DNA of 64,000 nt, taken from positions 124,001-188,000 of the forward strand of contig NZ_BONV01000010.1 in the NCBI RefSeq assembly GCF_016862895.1, in the 5' to 3' direction. Shown in pieces: positions 6,890 through 15,758 of this stretch. The notes beneath the pieces are model-generated. The model saw only the letters and a program-made list of their open reading frames with translations, was not told the origin of the DNA and made no database searches. The position numbers and the translations under genes were made by a program. Numbering within the stretch: position 1 is the stretch's first letter; every line of letters starts with the position of its first letter. The DNA is from Planotetraspora kaengkrachanensis (GTDB taxonomy: Bacteria; Actinomycetota; Actinomycetes; Streptosporangiales; Streptosporangiaceae).

Positions 6890-8994
6890 GTAACGTCGAG
6901 AACTGGAAGTCCCTCCTCACGGGGAAGAACGCCGACGAGGTCGTCACCAGGGCACTCGTCCGCGACGTCGACCTGCCGTACGGCGCGGGGACCATGGCCC
7001 TGATCACGCTGGACAACGGCTTCGACCACACCAAGCCCAACACCTTCGGCCCGCAGGGGCTGCTCGCGATCGACGAGGCCCTCGACGGCGTCGCGGCCCG
7101 GACGGACGTCGTGGCCGTGGGGGTCGTCGGCAAGCCGTTCATCTTCGCGGTCGGGGCCGACCTCACCGGGGTCGCCTCGGTGAGCTCCCACGCGGAGGCC
7201 AGGGCCATCGGCGCGCTCGGCCACCACGTCTTCGGCCGCCTCGGCGAGCTGGGCGTGCCCTCGTTCGCGTTCGTCAACGGCGCGGCGATGGGCGGCGGCC
7301 TGGAGATCGCGCTCCACTGCACCTACCGGACGATCTCCTCCGGTGTGCCGGCCGTCGCACTCCCCGAGTGCTTCCTCGGCCTGGTCCCCGGCTGGGGCGG
7401 CACGCAACTCCTCCCCCGCCTCGTCGGCCCGGAGAAGGCCCTCAAGCTGATCATCGAAAACCCCCTCTCGCAGAACCGCATGATCAAGGGGCGGGACGCC
7501 TTCGAACTGGGTGTCGCCGACGCGATGTTCGAGCCTGCGGACTTCCTCGAAGAGTCGCTGCGCTGGGCGGCCCAGGTGCTGCGCGGCGAGGTGACCGTCG
7601 AGCGGGCCTCCCACACCGACGCGGACTGGACTCCCGTCATCGACCAGGCGCGCACGCTCGTCGACCTCAAGCTGCGCGGCGCCTCCCCCGCGCCCTACCG
7701 GGCGCTCGACCTCGTGGCCCTGGCCCGTACGGCGTCGCGGGCCGAGGGCTTCGCCGCGGAGGACGAGGCCCTGGCCGACCTCCTGATGGGCGACGAACTG
7801 CGGGCCGGACTGTACTCCTTCGACCTGGTGCAGCGCCGGGCCAAGCGGCCCGCGGGCGCGCCGGACAAGGCGCTCGCGCGCAAGGTCACCAAGGTCGGCG
7901 TCGTGGGGGCCGGGCTGATGGCCTCCCAGCTCGCGCTGCTGTTCGCGCGCAGGCTCGAGGTGCCGGTCGTCCTGACCGACCTCGACCAGGACCGCCTCGA
8001 CAAGGGCGTCGGCTACGTCCACGCCGAGATCGGCAAGCTGCAGGCCAAGGGCAGGATCTCCGGCGACCAGGCCAACCGGCTGAAGGCGCTGGTCACCGGC
8101 TCGCTCACCAAGGACGCGTTCGCTGACGCCGACTTCGTCATCGAGGCCGTCTTCGAGGACCTCAAGGTCAAGCAGCAGGTCTTCGCCGAGGTCGAGGCCG
8201 TCGTCGCCGAGACGTGCGTGCTCGCCACCAACACCTCCTCGCTGTCGATCACGGAGATGGCCGCCGGGCTCCGCCACCCCGAGCGCGTGGTCGGCTTCCA
8301 CTTCTTCAACCCGGTCGCCGTGCTGCCGCTGCTCGAGATCGTGCGCGGCGCGGCCACCGACGACGCGACGCTGGCGACCACCTTCTCCGTCGCCAAGTCG
8401 CTCAAGAAGTCGTCGGTGCTGGTCAAGGATGCCCCGGCGTTCGTCGTCAACCGGCTGCTGACCCGCTTCATGGGCGAGGTGATCGCCGCCGTCGACGAGG
8501 GCACCCCCGTGGAGACGGCCGACCACGCGCTCGACGGCCTCGGGCTGCCGATGACGCCGTTCGCCCTGCTGCAGCTCGTCGGCCCCGCCGTCGCGCTGCA
8601 CGTCGCGGAGACCATGCACGCGGCCTTCCCCGACCGCTACGGCGTGTCGGAGAACCTGGCCAAGCTGGTCGCGGCGGGCAAGCCGGGCCTCTACGGGGCC
8701 GACTTCCAGATCGATCCGCAGGCCCGGGCGCTGTTCGAGGGCGGTTCCCGGCCGTCGACCGGCGAGCAGGTGCGCCTGCGGGCCCTGCGGGCGCTGGCGC
8801 AGGAGATCCGGCTCATGCTGGACGAGGGCGTCGTCTCGGCGGCCGAGGACATCGACCTGTGCATGATCCTCGGCGCCGGCTGGCCGTTCCACACCGGCGG
8901 CGTCACGCCGTACCTGGACAGGACCGGGATCTCCGAGGAGGTCACCGGCGGCCGCTTCCTGGCCCCCGGCGTCGCGTCCGTCCCCGCCGTCTGA
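6886..8994 (+). CDS. fadB: 3-hydroxyacyl-CoA dehydrogenase / enoyl-CoA hydratase, FadB type
   Basis: 702 residues, a complete FadB-like multifunctional alpha subunit. The N-terminal crotonase domain (about 1-200) shows the oxyanion-hole segments IFAVGADLTGV and FVNGAAMGGGLEIALH, and ALPECFLGLVPGWGGTQLLPRL with the catalytic acids. From about residue 335 comes the NAD-binding domain (KVGVVGAGLMASQLA, with Asp of VVLTDLDQDR binding the adenine ribose). The dehydrogenase helical domain has GFHFFNPVAVLPLLEIV and NRLLTRFMGEV. Starts at ATG 6886 within the fadA stop. Together the pair hydrates, oxidises and thiolytically cleaves acyl-CoA. Convergent with the LAL regulator 35 bases downstream. Confidence 0.95.
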   Translation: MSNVENWKSLLTGKNADEVVTRALVRDVDLPYGAGTMALITLDNGFDHTKPNTFGPQGLLAIDEALDGVAARTDVVAVGVVGKPFIFAVGADLTGVASVSSHAEARAIGALGHHVFGRLGELGVPSFAFVNGAAMGGGLEIALHCTYRTISSGVPAVALPECFLGLVPGWGGTQLLPRLVGPEKALKLIIENPLSQNRMIKGRDAFELGVADAMFEPADFLEESLRWAAQVLRGEVTVERASHTDADWTPVIDQARTLVDLKLRGASPAPYRALDLVALARTASRAEGFAAEDEALADLLMGDELRAGLYSFDLVQRRAKRPAGAPDKALARKVTKVGVVGAGLMASQLALLFARRLEVPVVLTDLDQDRLDKGVGYVHAEIGKLQAKGRISGDQANRLKALVTGSLTKDAFADADFVIEAVFEDLKVKQQVFAEVEAVVAETCVLATNTSSLSITEMAAGLRHPERVVGFHFFNPVAVLPLLEIVRGAATDDATLATTFSVAKSLKKSSVLVKDAPAFVVNRLLTRFMGEVIAAVDEGTPVETADHALDGLGLPMTPFALLQLVGPAVALHVAETMHAAFPDRYGVSENLAKLVAAGKPGLYGADFQIDPQARALFEGGSRPSTGEQVRLRALRALAQEIRLMLDEGVVSAAEDIDLCMILGAGWPFHTGGVTPYLDRTGISEEVTGGRFLAPGVASVPAV

Positions 8995-9029
8995 TCACGA
9001 CGTGGTGCCGCGGCCGCCTGGTCGCGGCA

Positions 9030-11882
9030 CTACGCGTCGCCGTCGTCCGGCGATTCGACCAGGTGCCTTTCTGCGGCGAGCCGGGCGAGCTCGACACGCG
9101 ACGCGATGCCGAGCTTGCCGAAGACATGGCGCAGGTGGGTGGACACCGTGTGGGGTGACAGGAACATCTGCGCGGCCACCTGCCGGTTTGTAAGGCTCTT
9201 GGCGACCAGCTCCACGACGGCGCGTTCGGTGTCGGTCAGACTTGCCCAGCCTGAGGTCGGGCGCTCGGCACGAGTCCAGTGGCGATGGCGAACGCCCAGC
9301 TCCCGCAGCCGGGCCCTGACGCGGGCCGCGTCACGCAGCGCACCGACGTTTTCGTAGCCGTGGAGCGCCTCCTCGAGGCGGGAGACGGCACGGGGCCTCT
9401 CATGGGGATCGGCGGTCAGCACGACCCCGAGGTCTTCGGCCGCCGAGGAACGGCCCCACGGATCGGGATGATCGGCGGCGGCACGGGCCAGGGCGGCCGG
9501 GGCGCGGTCGAGTACGCCGCGGGCGTGCGCCGCCGCGGCGGCGAGCACGGGGAAATCGGGGTTGCCACGTGCCAGCGATTCCGCCGTGTCGACGACCTTC
9601 TCAGCGAGGGGCCGGTTCTCAGTGGTCAGCGCCACCCTGGTCATCCAGGCGGCCGCGAGGGGTTCCAGGACGAGCGTCCAGCGCCTTTCCCGCGTACCGG
9701 TGTAGGCGGTCCGGAGCACGTCCACGGCGCCGCGGGGGTCTCCAGAGGCCTCCGCGACCACTGCCTCGATCCACCTCCCCCAGGCCGCGCTGTACATGAT
9801 CTCCCGCTCGCCTGGGGAGCGACCGATGTGCCTGGCCGCGGACTCGAGGTCGCCGCGCCGCACGGACACGAGCGCCAGCACGCAGAGCCCCGCCAGATCG
9901 GATCCGTGACCGCCCAGCTCCTCGCTGATGGTCAGCCCTTCCTGCGCCTCGGCCACCGCGTCGTCGAGCCGGCCGACGGCCAGGCACAGGCAGCTGCGGA
10001 AGAACGCCGGCTGGGCGGCCTGTGCCGATTGACCCAGCCGCTCGATCTCCTCCGTGAGGACCCGGACGGTCCGTTCGGCTGCCTCGAACTGCCCCGTGAA
10101 CTTGTAGTTCTTGCTCAGCAGCATGAGGGGGTACGGCCGTTCGCACGCCTCCACCGAGCCCGTCGTCGTGATCCGCACCGCCTCCTGCAGATGGCCGAAG
10201 GAGTCGTGGACCTTCCCGTCGACCACGGCGCACTGCGCGAGCAGCATATGGGCGCCGACCAGCGCCGTGTCGTCGCGCTCCGCCGAATCGGCCAGAACGG
10301 CTTCCGCGTGTGGGCGTCCGTTCCAGAAGTCTTTGAGTGACAGGAGTCCCACGAAGAGGGCCGATTCGGCGATTCCGCGAAGCTCTGCGGACACGTCGCG
10401 CAGGGCCAGCACTCTTTCGGCCTCGGCCACCGCGGCGGCCGACCGGCCGCTCAGCAGCAGCGCGTACGCAAGCGCACATCGCAGGCGCGGGGCCGCGCCG
10501 GGGGGCGCCGTGTTGAGCGCCTCCTGAGCGAGGAGGATCGCCTTTGGTGCCCGTCCTGTGACCGCCAGAGCCTGGACCGCAGTCGTGACACGGTCGAACC
10601 GGTCAGGATCGGTCAGATCGCTGATCTCGAGCGCCCGCATGGACAAGTCGACCGAGGTCTGCGGGGAGAACGCGAACACCTCCAGCGCCGCGCGGTCGAG
10701 CCCCCTGAGGGCCTCGACGTCGCCGTGCAGCGCGCTCTTGATGAGGTGCGGGGCGGCCGGTACGGCGGAGCCCCGGCTGGCGAGCAACATCTGACCCGCC
10801 TCCCGGTGCAGCGCCAACCGGATCGGCGGCGCCAGCGTTTCGATCACTGCGTGTCGCAGCAAGTCGTGGCGGAAGGCCAGGTGTGCCTCTGCGGCGAGCA
10901 ATATGCCCGCCGACATCGCCTCGTCCAGCAGCCGCACGAGGGCAGCGGCCGGCTTTCCGAGCAGCGCGCCCAGATCTATCACGGTGAACGCGCGGCCCAG
11001 GATCGCGGCGACCTGGACCAGCTCGCGAGTAGGCGGAGAAAGCTCGTCTATGCGCTTGGACGTGATCGTCTGTACGCCCGGCCGCTGTTCCGACCCCAGG
11101 CGCGCATGACCTCCTGTCACCTCGATCACGCCCTCTGAGCTCAGCTTGTCGAGAGTCTCCAGGAGCTGAAAGGGGTTCCCCTCCAGCAGGGCCGACAGCG
11201 CGAGCACATCGGGGCCGGGTGCGGCACCCAGAATGTCCGAGGCGATCTCAGCCACCGCCTGCTCGTCCAACGCCTCCATCACGACGCGAGTCGCGCCGTC
11301 GCGCTCCAGGCAGTCGTACAGGTGGTCCAGAGGTGGCACAGGGCCGTCGCCCGAGGTGCGCGACAACATCCAGACGAGCGGATACGAGACCAGGTCCCGG
11401 ACCATCCGCCGGATCGCCAGGAGCGTCAGGTGATCGGCCCATTGCAGGTCATCGAGGGTGACCAGGGCCGGCCCGTATGCGGCTTGTCTCTCCAGCGGTT
11501 CACTCAGCTGCTGCATCATGGCGAGCCGCACATCCGCCGTCATGGGGATCGTCGTCGACGGGGCCACGGAGACACCGGTGATCTCCCGCACCGCCGATCT
11601 CAGGGGGACGAGCGGAACGAAATCTAGTTCGTCCGCGGCGCCCCGGCCGACTGCGAAGCGGGCCCATGCCGCCGCACCGGCGGCCTCCTTGAGCAGGCGG
11701 GTCTTCCCCATCCCTGACCGGCCCTCGACCAGCAGGACGGCACCCCGGCCGGTGCGGGCCTCCCGCAGCGCGTCGGCCACGACGCTCCATTCGCGTGCCC
11801 TGCCGCGCCACCCCGGCCATGACGACCACCCGGAGTCGAGCCCGCCCGCGGCCGCCCATTCGGGGGAATAAGCGCCCGCCAC
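9030..11882 (-). CDS. LuxR-family LAL-type regulator with AAA ATPase domain
   Basis: 950 residues, the usual size of large ATP-binding LuxR regulators. Walker A is GRSGMGKT (residues 54-61) and Walker B is ALVTLDDLQWAD (139-150). A long helical TPR-like middle follows. The last 70 residues are a LuxR HTH with LTDTERAVVELVAKSLTNRQVAAQ and LSPHTVSTHLRHVFGKL. Such proteins are usually pathway-specific activators of secondary metabolism or sugar use; no biosynthetic cluster is adjacent, so its target is unknown. GTG 11882 has no strong ribosome binding site; no better in-frame start precedes Walker A. Divergent from the histidine kinase at 12107. Confidence 0.93.
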   Translation of the reverse strand: MAGAYSPEWAAAGGLDSGWSSWPGWRGRAREWSVVADALREARTGRGAVLLVEGRSGMGKTRLLKEAAGAAAWARFAVGRGAADELDFVPLVPLRSAVREITGVSVAPSTTIPMTADVRLAMMQQLSEPLERQAAYGPALVTLDDLQWADHLTLLAIRRMVRDLVSYPLVWMLSRTSGDGPVPPLDHLYDCLERDGATRVVMEALDEQAVAEIASDILGAAPGPDVLALSALLEGNPFQLLETLDKLSSEGVIEVTGGHARLGSEQRPGVQTITSKRIDELSPPTRELVQVAAILGRAFTVIDLGALLGKPAAALVRLLDEAMSAGILLAAEAHLAFRHDLLRHAVIETLAPPIRLALHREAGQMLLASRGSAVPAAPHLIKSALHGDVEALRGLDRAALEVFAFSPQTSVDLSMRALEISDLTDPDRFDRVTTAVQALAVTGRAPKAILLAQEALNTAPPGAAPRLRCALAYALLLSGRSAAAVAEAERVLALRDVSAELRGIAESALFVGLLSLKDFWNGRPHAEAVLADSAERDDTALVGAHMLLAQCAVVDGKVHDSFGHLQEAVRITTTGSVEACERPYPLMLLSKNYKFTGQFEAAERTVRVLTEEIERLGQSAQAAQPAFFRSCLCLAVGRLDDAVAEAQEGLTISEELGGHGSDLAGLCVLALVSVRRGDLESAARHIGRSPGEREIMYSAAWGRWIEAVVAEASGDPRGAVDVLRTAYTGTRERRWTLVLEPLAAAWMTRVALTTENRPLAEKVVDTAESLARGNPDFPVLAAAAAHARGVLDRAPAALARAAADHPDPWGRSSAAEDLGVVLTADPHERPRAVSRLEEALHGYENVGALRDAARVRARLRELGVRHRHWTRAERPTSGWASLTDTERAVVELVAKSLTNRQVAAQMFLSPHTVSTHLRHVFGKLGIASRVELARLAAERHLVESPDDGDA

Positions 11883-12106
11883 ACTGCCAGTTTACGGTTC
11901 CGGCCTGTCCCGGCGATGGTCCCGCCCCATTCCGACCTGCATCGATGCCGGTGCACAACCTAGTCCAGATATGCGATGTGACGTGCGTGTCAGAGGGTCA
12001 CGATGCTCATGCCGTGTCGGGCGGCGAGGACCGAGCCAAGGCCCCGGTGATCAACCGGCACAAGCGGTCCAGTGCAGAACATTGATCACTTGCCAGGGAG
12101 GTTTCT

Positions 12107-13507
12107 TTGCGCCCCACGACTCTCCCCACGACTCTGTCCGACCGTTGCACCCGGCTGTTCCTCCGGTCGATACGGCCCCGCACGACCCTCCTGATCGCGG
12201 CACTGGTGGCGCTCTTCGCCGTACCGGCCTTCGTCCAGGAAGAAATGCTGACGGGCCAGGCCGAGAACGACACCGCCTGGATGGACGTCCAGCGTCAGGC
12301 CACCATGACCGCATCCACCGTCCGTTCCGGACGGGCGAGAGATCCGGTCAGGCCGGACATCACAGGTGTCGACGTCATCCAGGTCGTCGGGCCGGACCGG
12401 CGCGTGCTCGCTGCGACCCCCGCCGCCCGTGGGCTCGCGCCGCTGACCGACGTGTGGCCGTCGGCCGGCGCCCCCCAACTGGACCTCCGCACCTGCGCGT
12501 CGCAGCCCCTGGGGTGCGTATACGTCGCGGCTCTCCGGGTGGATCCCACGCCTGGCTCCGCCGTCGTCTACGCGGCCAGTCGCACGACCGGCACCACGCG
12601 AGGCCAGTGGCTGTTCGCGCTCCAGGCGGCCGCGCTCATCGTGCTGGCCGCATGGGTGGTATGGAAGATCATCGGTCGGCTGCTGTGCCCGATCGAGGCC
12701 ATCCGCGGGACGTTGACCACGATCAACAGCAACAATCTCAGCTGCCGCGTACCCGAGCCGCGCGGCAACGACGAGATCGTCCAGCTCGCCAGGACGATCA
12801 ACGGCACTCTCGATCGCCTGGAGGTGGCGAAGGAGGGGTCCGAACGAGCGCTCGCCCAGCAACGGCGATTCGCGTGTGACGCCTCCCATGAACTGCGCAC
12901 TCCCCTGGCCGGGTTGCGTGTCCTCCTGGAGGAGGCGCAACTGCATCCGGACGAGACGGCGCTCCCCGACCTGCTCCGCGACGCGTTGGGCGACGTCGAC
13001 AGGCTGCAGACGATCATCGCCGACCTGCTGCTGCTCTCACGTTTGGAAGCCGGAATGCCGATCGAAGGGGAAGCGATGGATCTGTCTCTCTTGGTCGAGG
13101 AGGAGATCGCCCTGCGCTCGGACCGCCTTCCCGCGCGGCTGCGACTGGAGGCCGGCACGACTGTCAGGGCCTGCCGGATCCAGTTGGCACGTGTGCTGAC
13201 GAACCTGCTGGACAACGCCCAGCGGCACGCGGCTCAGACGGTGCACGTCGACGTTTACCGCGAGGGCTCCGCCGCCGTGCTCGCGGTCTCCGACGACGGA
13301 ACGGGGATCGCCGGCGCCGACAGGGAGCGGATCTTCGAGCGGTTCACCCGCCTGGACGCCGCACGAAGCCGCGACCAGGGCGGCACCGGGCTCGGCTTGG
13401 CCATCGCACGTGACATCGCGCAGGCCCACCGGGGAACCCTGACGGCCGAACGTTCGGACATGGGTGGCGCCCGGTTCGTGGTGAGGATCCCGCTCGCGGA
13501 GAACTGA
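12107..13507 (+). CDS. Sensor histidine kinase (orphan)
   Basis: 466 residues with a TTG start, supported by GGGAGG about 5 bases upstream. Two transmembrane helices (about residues 24-43 and 168-188) flank an extracytoplasmic sensor domain containing one Cys pair (DLRTCASQPLGCVYV), possibly disulphide-linked. HAMP, then HisKA with phospho-acceptor His261 in CDASHELRTPLAG, then HATPase with N box NLLDNAQRH and G boxes DDGTGIAG and GGTGLGLAIA. No response regulator gene is adjacent on either side, so its partner must be elsewhere. Confidence 0.93.
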   Translation: MRPTTLPTTLSDRCTRLFLRSIRPRTTLLIAALVALFAVPAFVQEEMLTGQAENDTAWMDVQRQATMTASTVRSGRARDPVRPDITGVDVIQVVGPDRRVLAATPAARGLAPLTDVWPSAGAPQLDLRTCASQPLGCVYVAALRVDPTPGSAVVYAASRTTGTTRGQWLFALQAAALIVLAAWVVWKIIGRLLCPIEAIRGTLTTINSNNLSCRVPEPRGNDEIVQLARTINGTLDRLEVAKEGSERALAQQRRFACDASHELRTPLAGLRVLLEEAQLHPDETALPDLLRDALGDVDRLQTIIADLLLLSRLEAGMPIEGEAMDLSLLVEEEIALRSDRLPARLRLEAGTTVRACRIQLARVLTNLLDNAQRHAAQTVHVDVYREGSAAVLAVSDDGTGIAGADRERIFERFTRLDAARSRDQGGTGLGLAIARDIAQAHRGTLTAERSDMGGARFVVRIPLAEN

Positions 13508-13574
13508 TCACCCCGATTCCCCCACCGGCGGCCTTCCCGGTAACCTCACCAGGACAGATCGGGAGGATCGCCGC

Positions 13575-14189
13575 GTGACGGAGTTGCTGCTGGGGCTCAG
13601 CCTCGGGCTGGGCGCCGGAGTCACTCCGGGCGCGCTGCTGAGCCTCGTGATCGCCGCCAGCCTGCGCGGCGGCTTCCGGTCCGGAGTGCGCCTGGCCTGC
13701 GTGCCGCTGCTGTCCGACCTTCCCGTCGTGCTGCTCTCCCTGACCGTGGTCGGCGCGATGCCGGGGACGTTCGTCCGCGTGCTGTCGGTCGTCGGCGGGC
13801 TCTACGTCGTCTACCTGGGCGTCTCGACCATCCGCGAGTCCCGTACGGCGGAGCCTCCGCGGCCCGGCGAGACGGAGCCCTCCTCGGTGCGGCAGGTCCT
13901 GAGCGCGGTCGCGGTGAACCTCCTCAATCCCCATCCCTGGCTCTTCTGGATCGCCGTCGGCGCGCCGGCCTTCGACGCCGCGTGGGAGCACTCGCCCGCG
14001 TCGGCCCTGGCCTTCGTGGGCGGCTTCTACCTGGTCCTGTGCGGCTCCAAGGTGGCTCTCGCCTGGGCCGTGGGGGCGGGCAGGCACCGTCTCGGCCTCC
14101 GGGGCTACCGGCTGCTCCTGGGCGGCAGCGGGCTCCTGCTGACCGTCGCGGGCGCCGTCCTCAGTTTTCGAGGACTGGCTCCTCAGTGA
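13575..14189 (+). CDS. LysE-family translocator
   Basis: 204 residues with about six hydrophobic helices, the size and topology of LysE/RhtB amino-acid or small-metabolite exporters. The N-terminal GLSLGLGAGVTPGALLSLV carries the family's small-residue-rich first helix, and NLLNPHPWLFWIAVGAP matches the conserved N-x-x-N-P motif region. GTG start with GGGAGG upstream. Its 3' end overlaps the convergent amino-acid permease by 29 bp. Substrate unknown. Confidence 0.85.
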   Translation: MTELLLGLSLGLGAGVTPGALLSLVIAASLRGGFRSGVRLACVPLLSDLPVVLLSLTVVGAMPGTFVRVLSVVGGLYVVYLGVSTIRESRTAEPPRPGETEPSSVRQVLSAVAVNLLNPHPWLFWIAVGAPAFDAAWEHSPASALAFVGGFYLVLCGSKVALAWAVGAGRHRLGLRGYRLLLGGSGLLLTVAGAVLSFRGLAPQ

Positions 14190-15636
14190 CCGGCACCCGG
14201 CTGCGGCGGCGGCCGTACCCGAAGTAGACGCCGGCGCCGATGACCATCCACACGAGGAACCTGAGCCAGGTCTCGACCGGCAGGTTCAGCATCAGGTAGA
14301 CGCACGCGAGGACCGCGAGAACCGGCACGACCGGCACCCACGGGGTCCGGAAGGCCCGCGGCAGCTCCGGCCGGGTGCGCCTGAGGATGATCACCGCGAT
14401 CGAGACCACGACGAACGCGAACAGCGTGCCGATGTTGACCAGTTCGGCGATCGCCGCAAGCGGGATGAACGCCGCCAGGAGCGCCGTCACCACCCCGATG
14501 ACGACCGTGATCCGGTACGGCGTGCGGAACCGGGGGTGGACGCGGGCGAGGGGCCGCGGCAGCAGGTTGTCGCGGCACATCGCGAACAGCACCCGGCTCT
14601 GCCCCAGCATGAGGATCATCACGACCGTGGTCAGTCCCGCGATGCCGCCGACGCTGATGAGCGTCGCCAGCCACGGTGCTCCCACCGCTCTGAAGGCGTC
14701 GGCGAGCGGCGCCGACACGCTCAGCGAGGAGTAGTGCTGCATGCCGACCACGACGAGGGAGACCGCGACGTAGAGGACCGTGCACACGGCCAGCGAGGCG
14801 ATGATGCCGATGGGGAGGTCACGCTGGGGCCGGCGGGTCTCCTCGGCCGCCGTGGCGACCACGTCGAACCCGATGTAGGCGAAGAAGACCAGCGCCGCAC
14901 CCGTGAAGATCCCGAAGACGCCGAAGACCACCGGCTGCACGCCGAACAGCACCTGGATGAGCGGCGCGGCGAGTCCGCCCTTGCCGTCGACCTCGTGGGC
15001 CGGCGGGATGAACGGCTGGTAGTTGGCGCCCTTCACGTAGAACAGCCCGGCGACGATGACGAGCAGGACGACCGCCATCTTGATCGCCACCATGGTCGCG
15101 TTGAAGCGCGCAGAGAGCTTGATCCCGGCGACCAGGACGGCCGTCAGCGCCAGCACGATCAGCGCCGCGGGCACGTTGACGACGGCGGCGTCGCCGGCCA
15201 GGGAGGCCGGCAGGTCGACCCCGAAGTTCTTCAGCAGCGACGTGAGGTATCCCGACCAGCCGGAGGCGACGACGGCGGCGCCGAGGGCCATCTCGAGCAT
15301 GAGGTCCCAGCCGATGATCCACGCGGGGAACTCGCCGATCGTCGCGTAGGCGAAGGTGTAGGCCGAACCCGCGACGGGGACGGTGGACGCGAACTCGGCG
15401 TAGCAGAGCGCCGCGAGCCCGCAGGCGATCCCGGCGACGACGAACGACAACGCGACGGCCGGCCCTGCCGTGTTGCGCGCGGCCACGCCGGTCAGCACGA
15501 AGATGCCCGTGCCGACGATGACGCCGATCCCGAACACCGTCAGATCGAGCGCGCTGAGACTCCGCTTCAGGCGGTGTTCGCCGCCCTCGGCGTCCCGGAT
15601 CGACTGCTCAACCGTCTTGGTACGGAACACACTCAT
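14161..15636 (-). CDS. Amino-acid permease, APC superfamily
   Basis: 491 residues with about 12 to 14 transmembrane segments. The start of TM1 has the APC signature (DLTVFGIGVIVGTGIFVLTGV) and VFFAYIGFDVVATAAEETRRPQRDLPIGI is the TM6-8 signature of the cationic amino-acid transporter branch. A short basic tail follows. The ATG at 15636 is chosen because AGGAG lies 7 bases upstream; an ATG at 15651 would include the ribosome binding site. Likely imports basic or neutral amino acids by proton symport; specificity is not readable. Confidence 0.9.
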   Translation of the reverse strand: MSVFRTKTVEQSIRDAEGGEHRLKRSLSALDLTVFGIGVIVGTGIFVLTGVAARNTAGPAVALSFVVAGIACGLAALCYAEFASTVPVAGSAYTFAYATIGEFPAWIIGWDLMLEMALGAAVVASGWSGYLTSLLKNFGVDLPASLAGDAAVVNVPAALIVLALTAVLVAGIKLSARFNATMVAIKMAVVLLVIVAGLFYVKGANYQPFIPPAHEVDGKGGLAAPLIQVLFGVQPVVFGVFGIFTGAALVFFAYIGFDVVATAAEETRRPQRDLPIGIIASLAVCTVLYVAVSLVVVGMQHYSSLSVSAPLADAFRAVGAPWLATLISVGGIAGLTTVVMILMLGQSRVLFAMCRDNLLPRPLARVHPRFRTPYRITVVIGVVTALLAAFIPLAAIAELVNIGTLFAFVVVSIAVIILRRTRPELPRAFRTPWVPVVPVLAVLACVYLMLNLPVETWLRFLVWMVIGAGVYFGYGRRRSRVPVTEEPVLEN

Positions 15637-15706
15637 CCGCAGGCTCCTCATCGTGCCGATGACCTGCAGACTTCCCGTAATCGCCGGTGTTACGCCCGGT
15701 TACCGT

Positions 15707-15746
15707 CGGCGGCCCCCGGCCCGGCGGGCCGGTCCGGGGCCGCCGG
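15707..15746. terminator. GC-rich hairpin downstream of dxs
   Basis: A long imperfect stem: left arm GGCGGCCCCCGGCCC and right arm from GGGCCGG to CCGGGGCCGCC, 12 bases past the dxs stop. No T-tract, as is usual in actinomycetes. Probable transcription terminator separating dxs from the permease gene. Confidence 0.5.
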
Positions 15747-15758
15747 ATCACACGGAGA

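Noticed and set aside
6529-8892. Long antisense frames (for example opposite fadB, acnA, dxs, the KimA-like gene)
   Set aside because: Typical of high-GC DNA; composition is Arg/Gly/Asp-rich without domains, opposite well-identified genes.
9030-13507. Biosynthetic gene cluster around the LAL regulator
   Set aside because: Neighbours are beta-oxidation, a kinase and transporters; no synthase genes.
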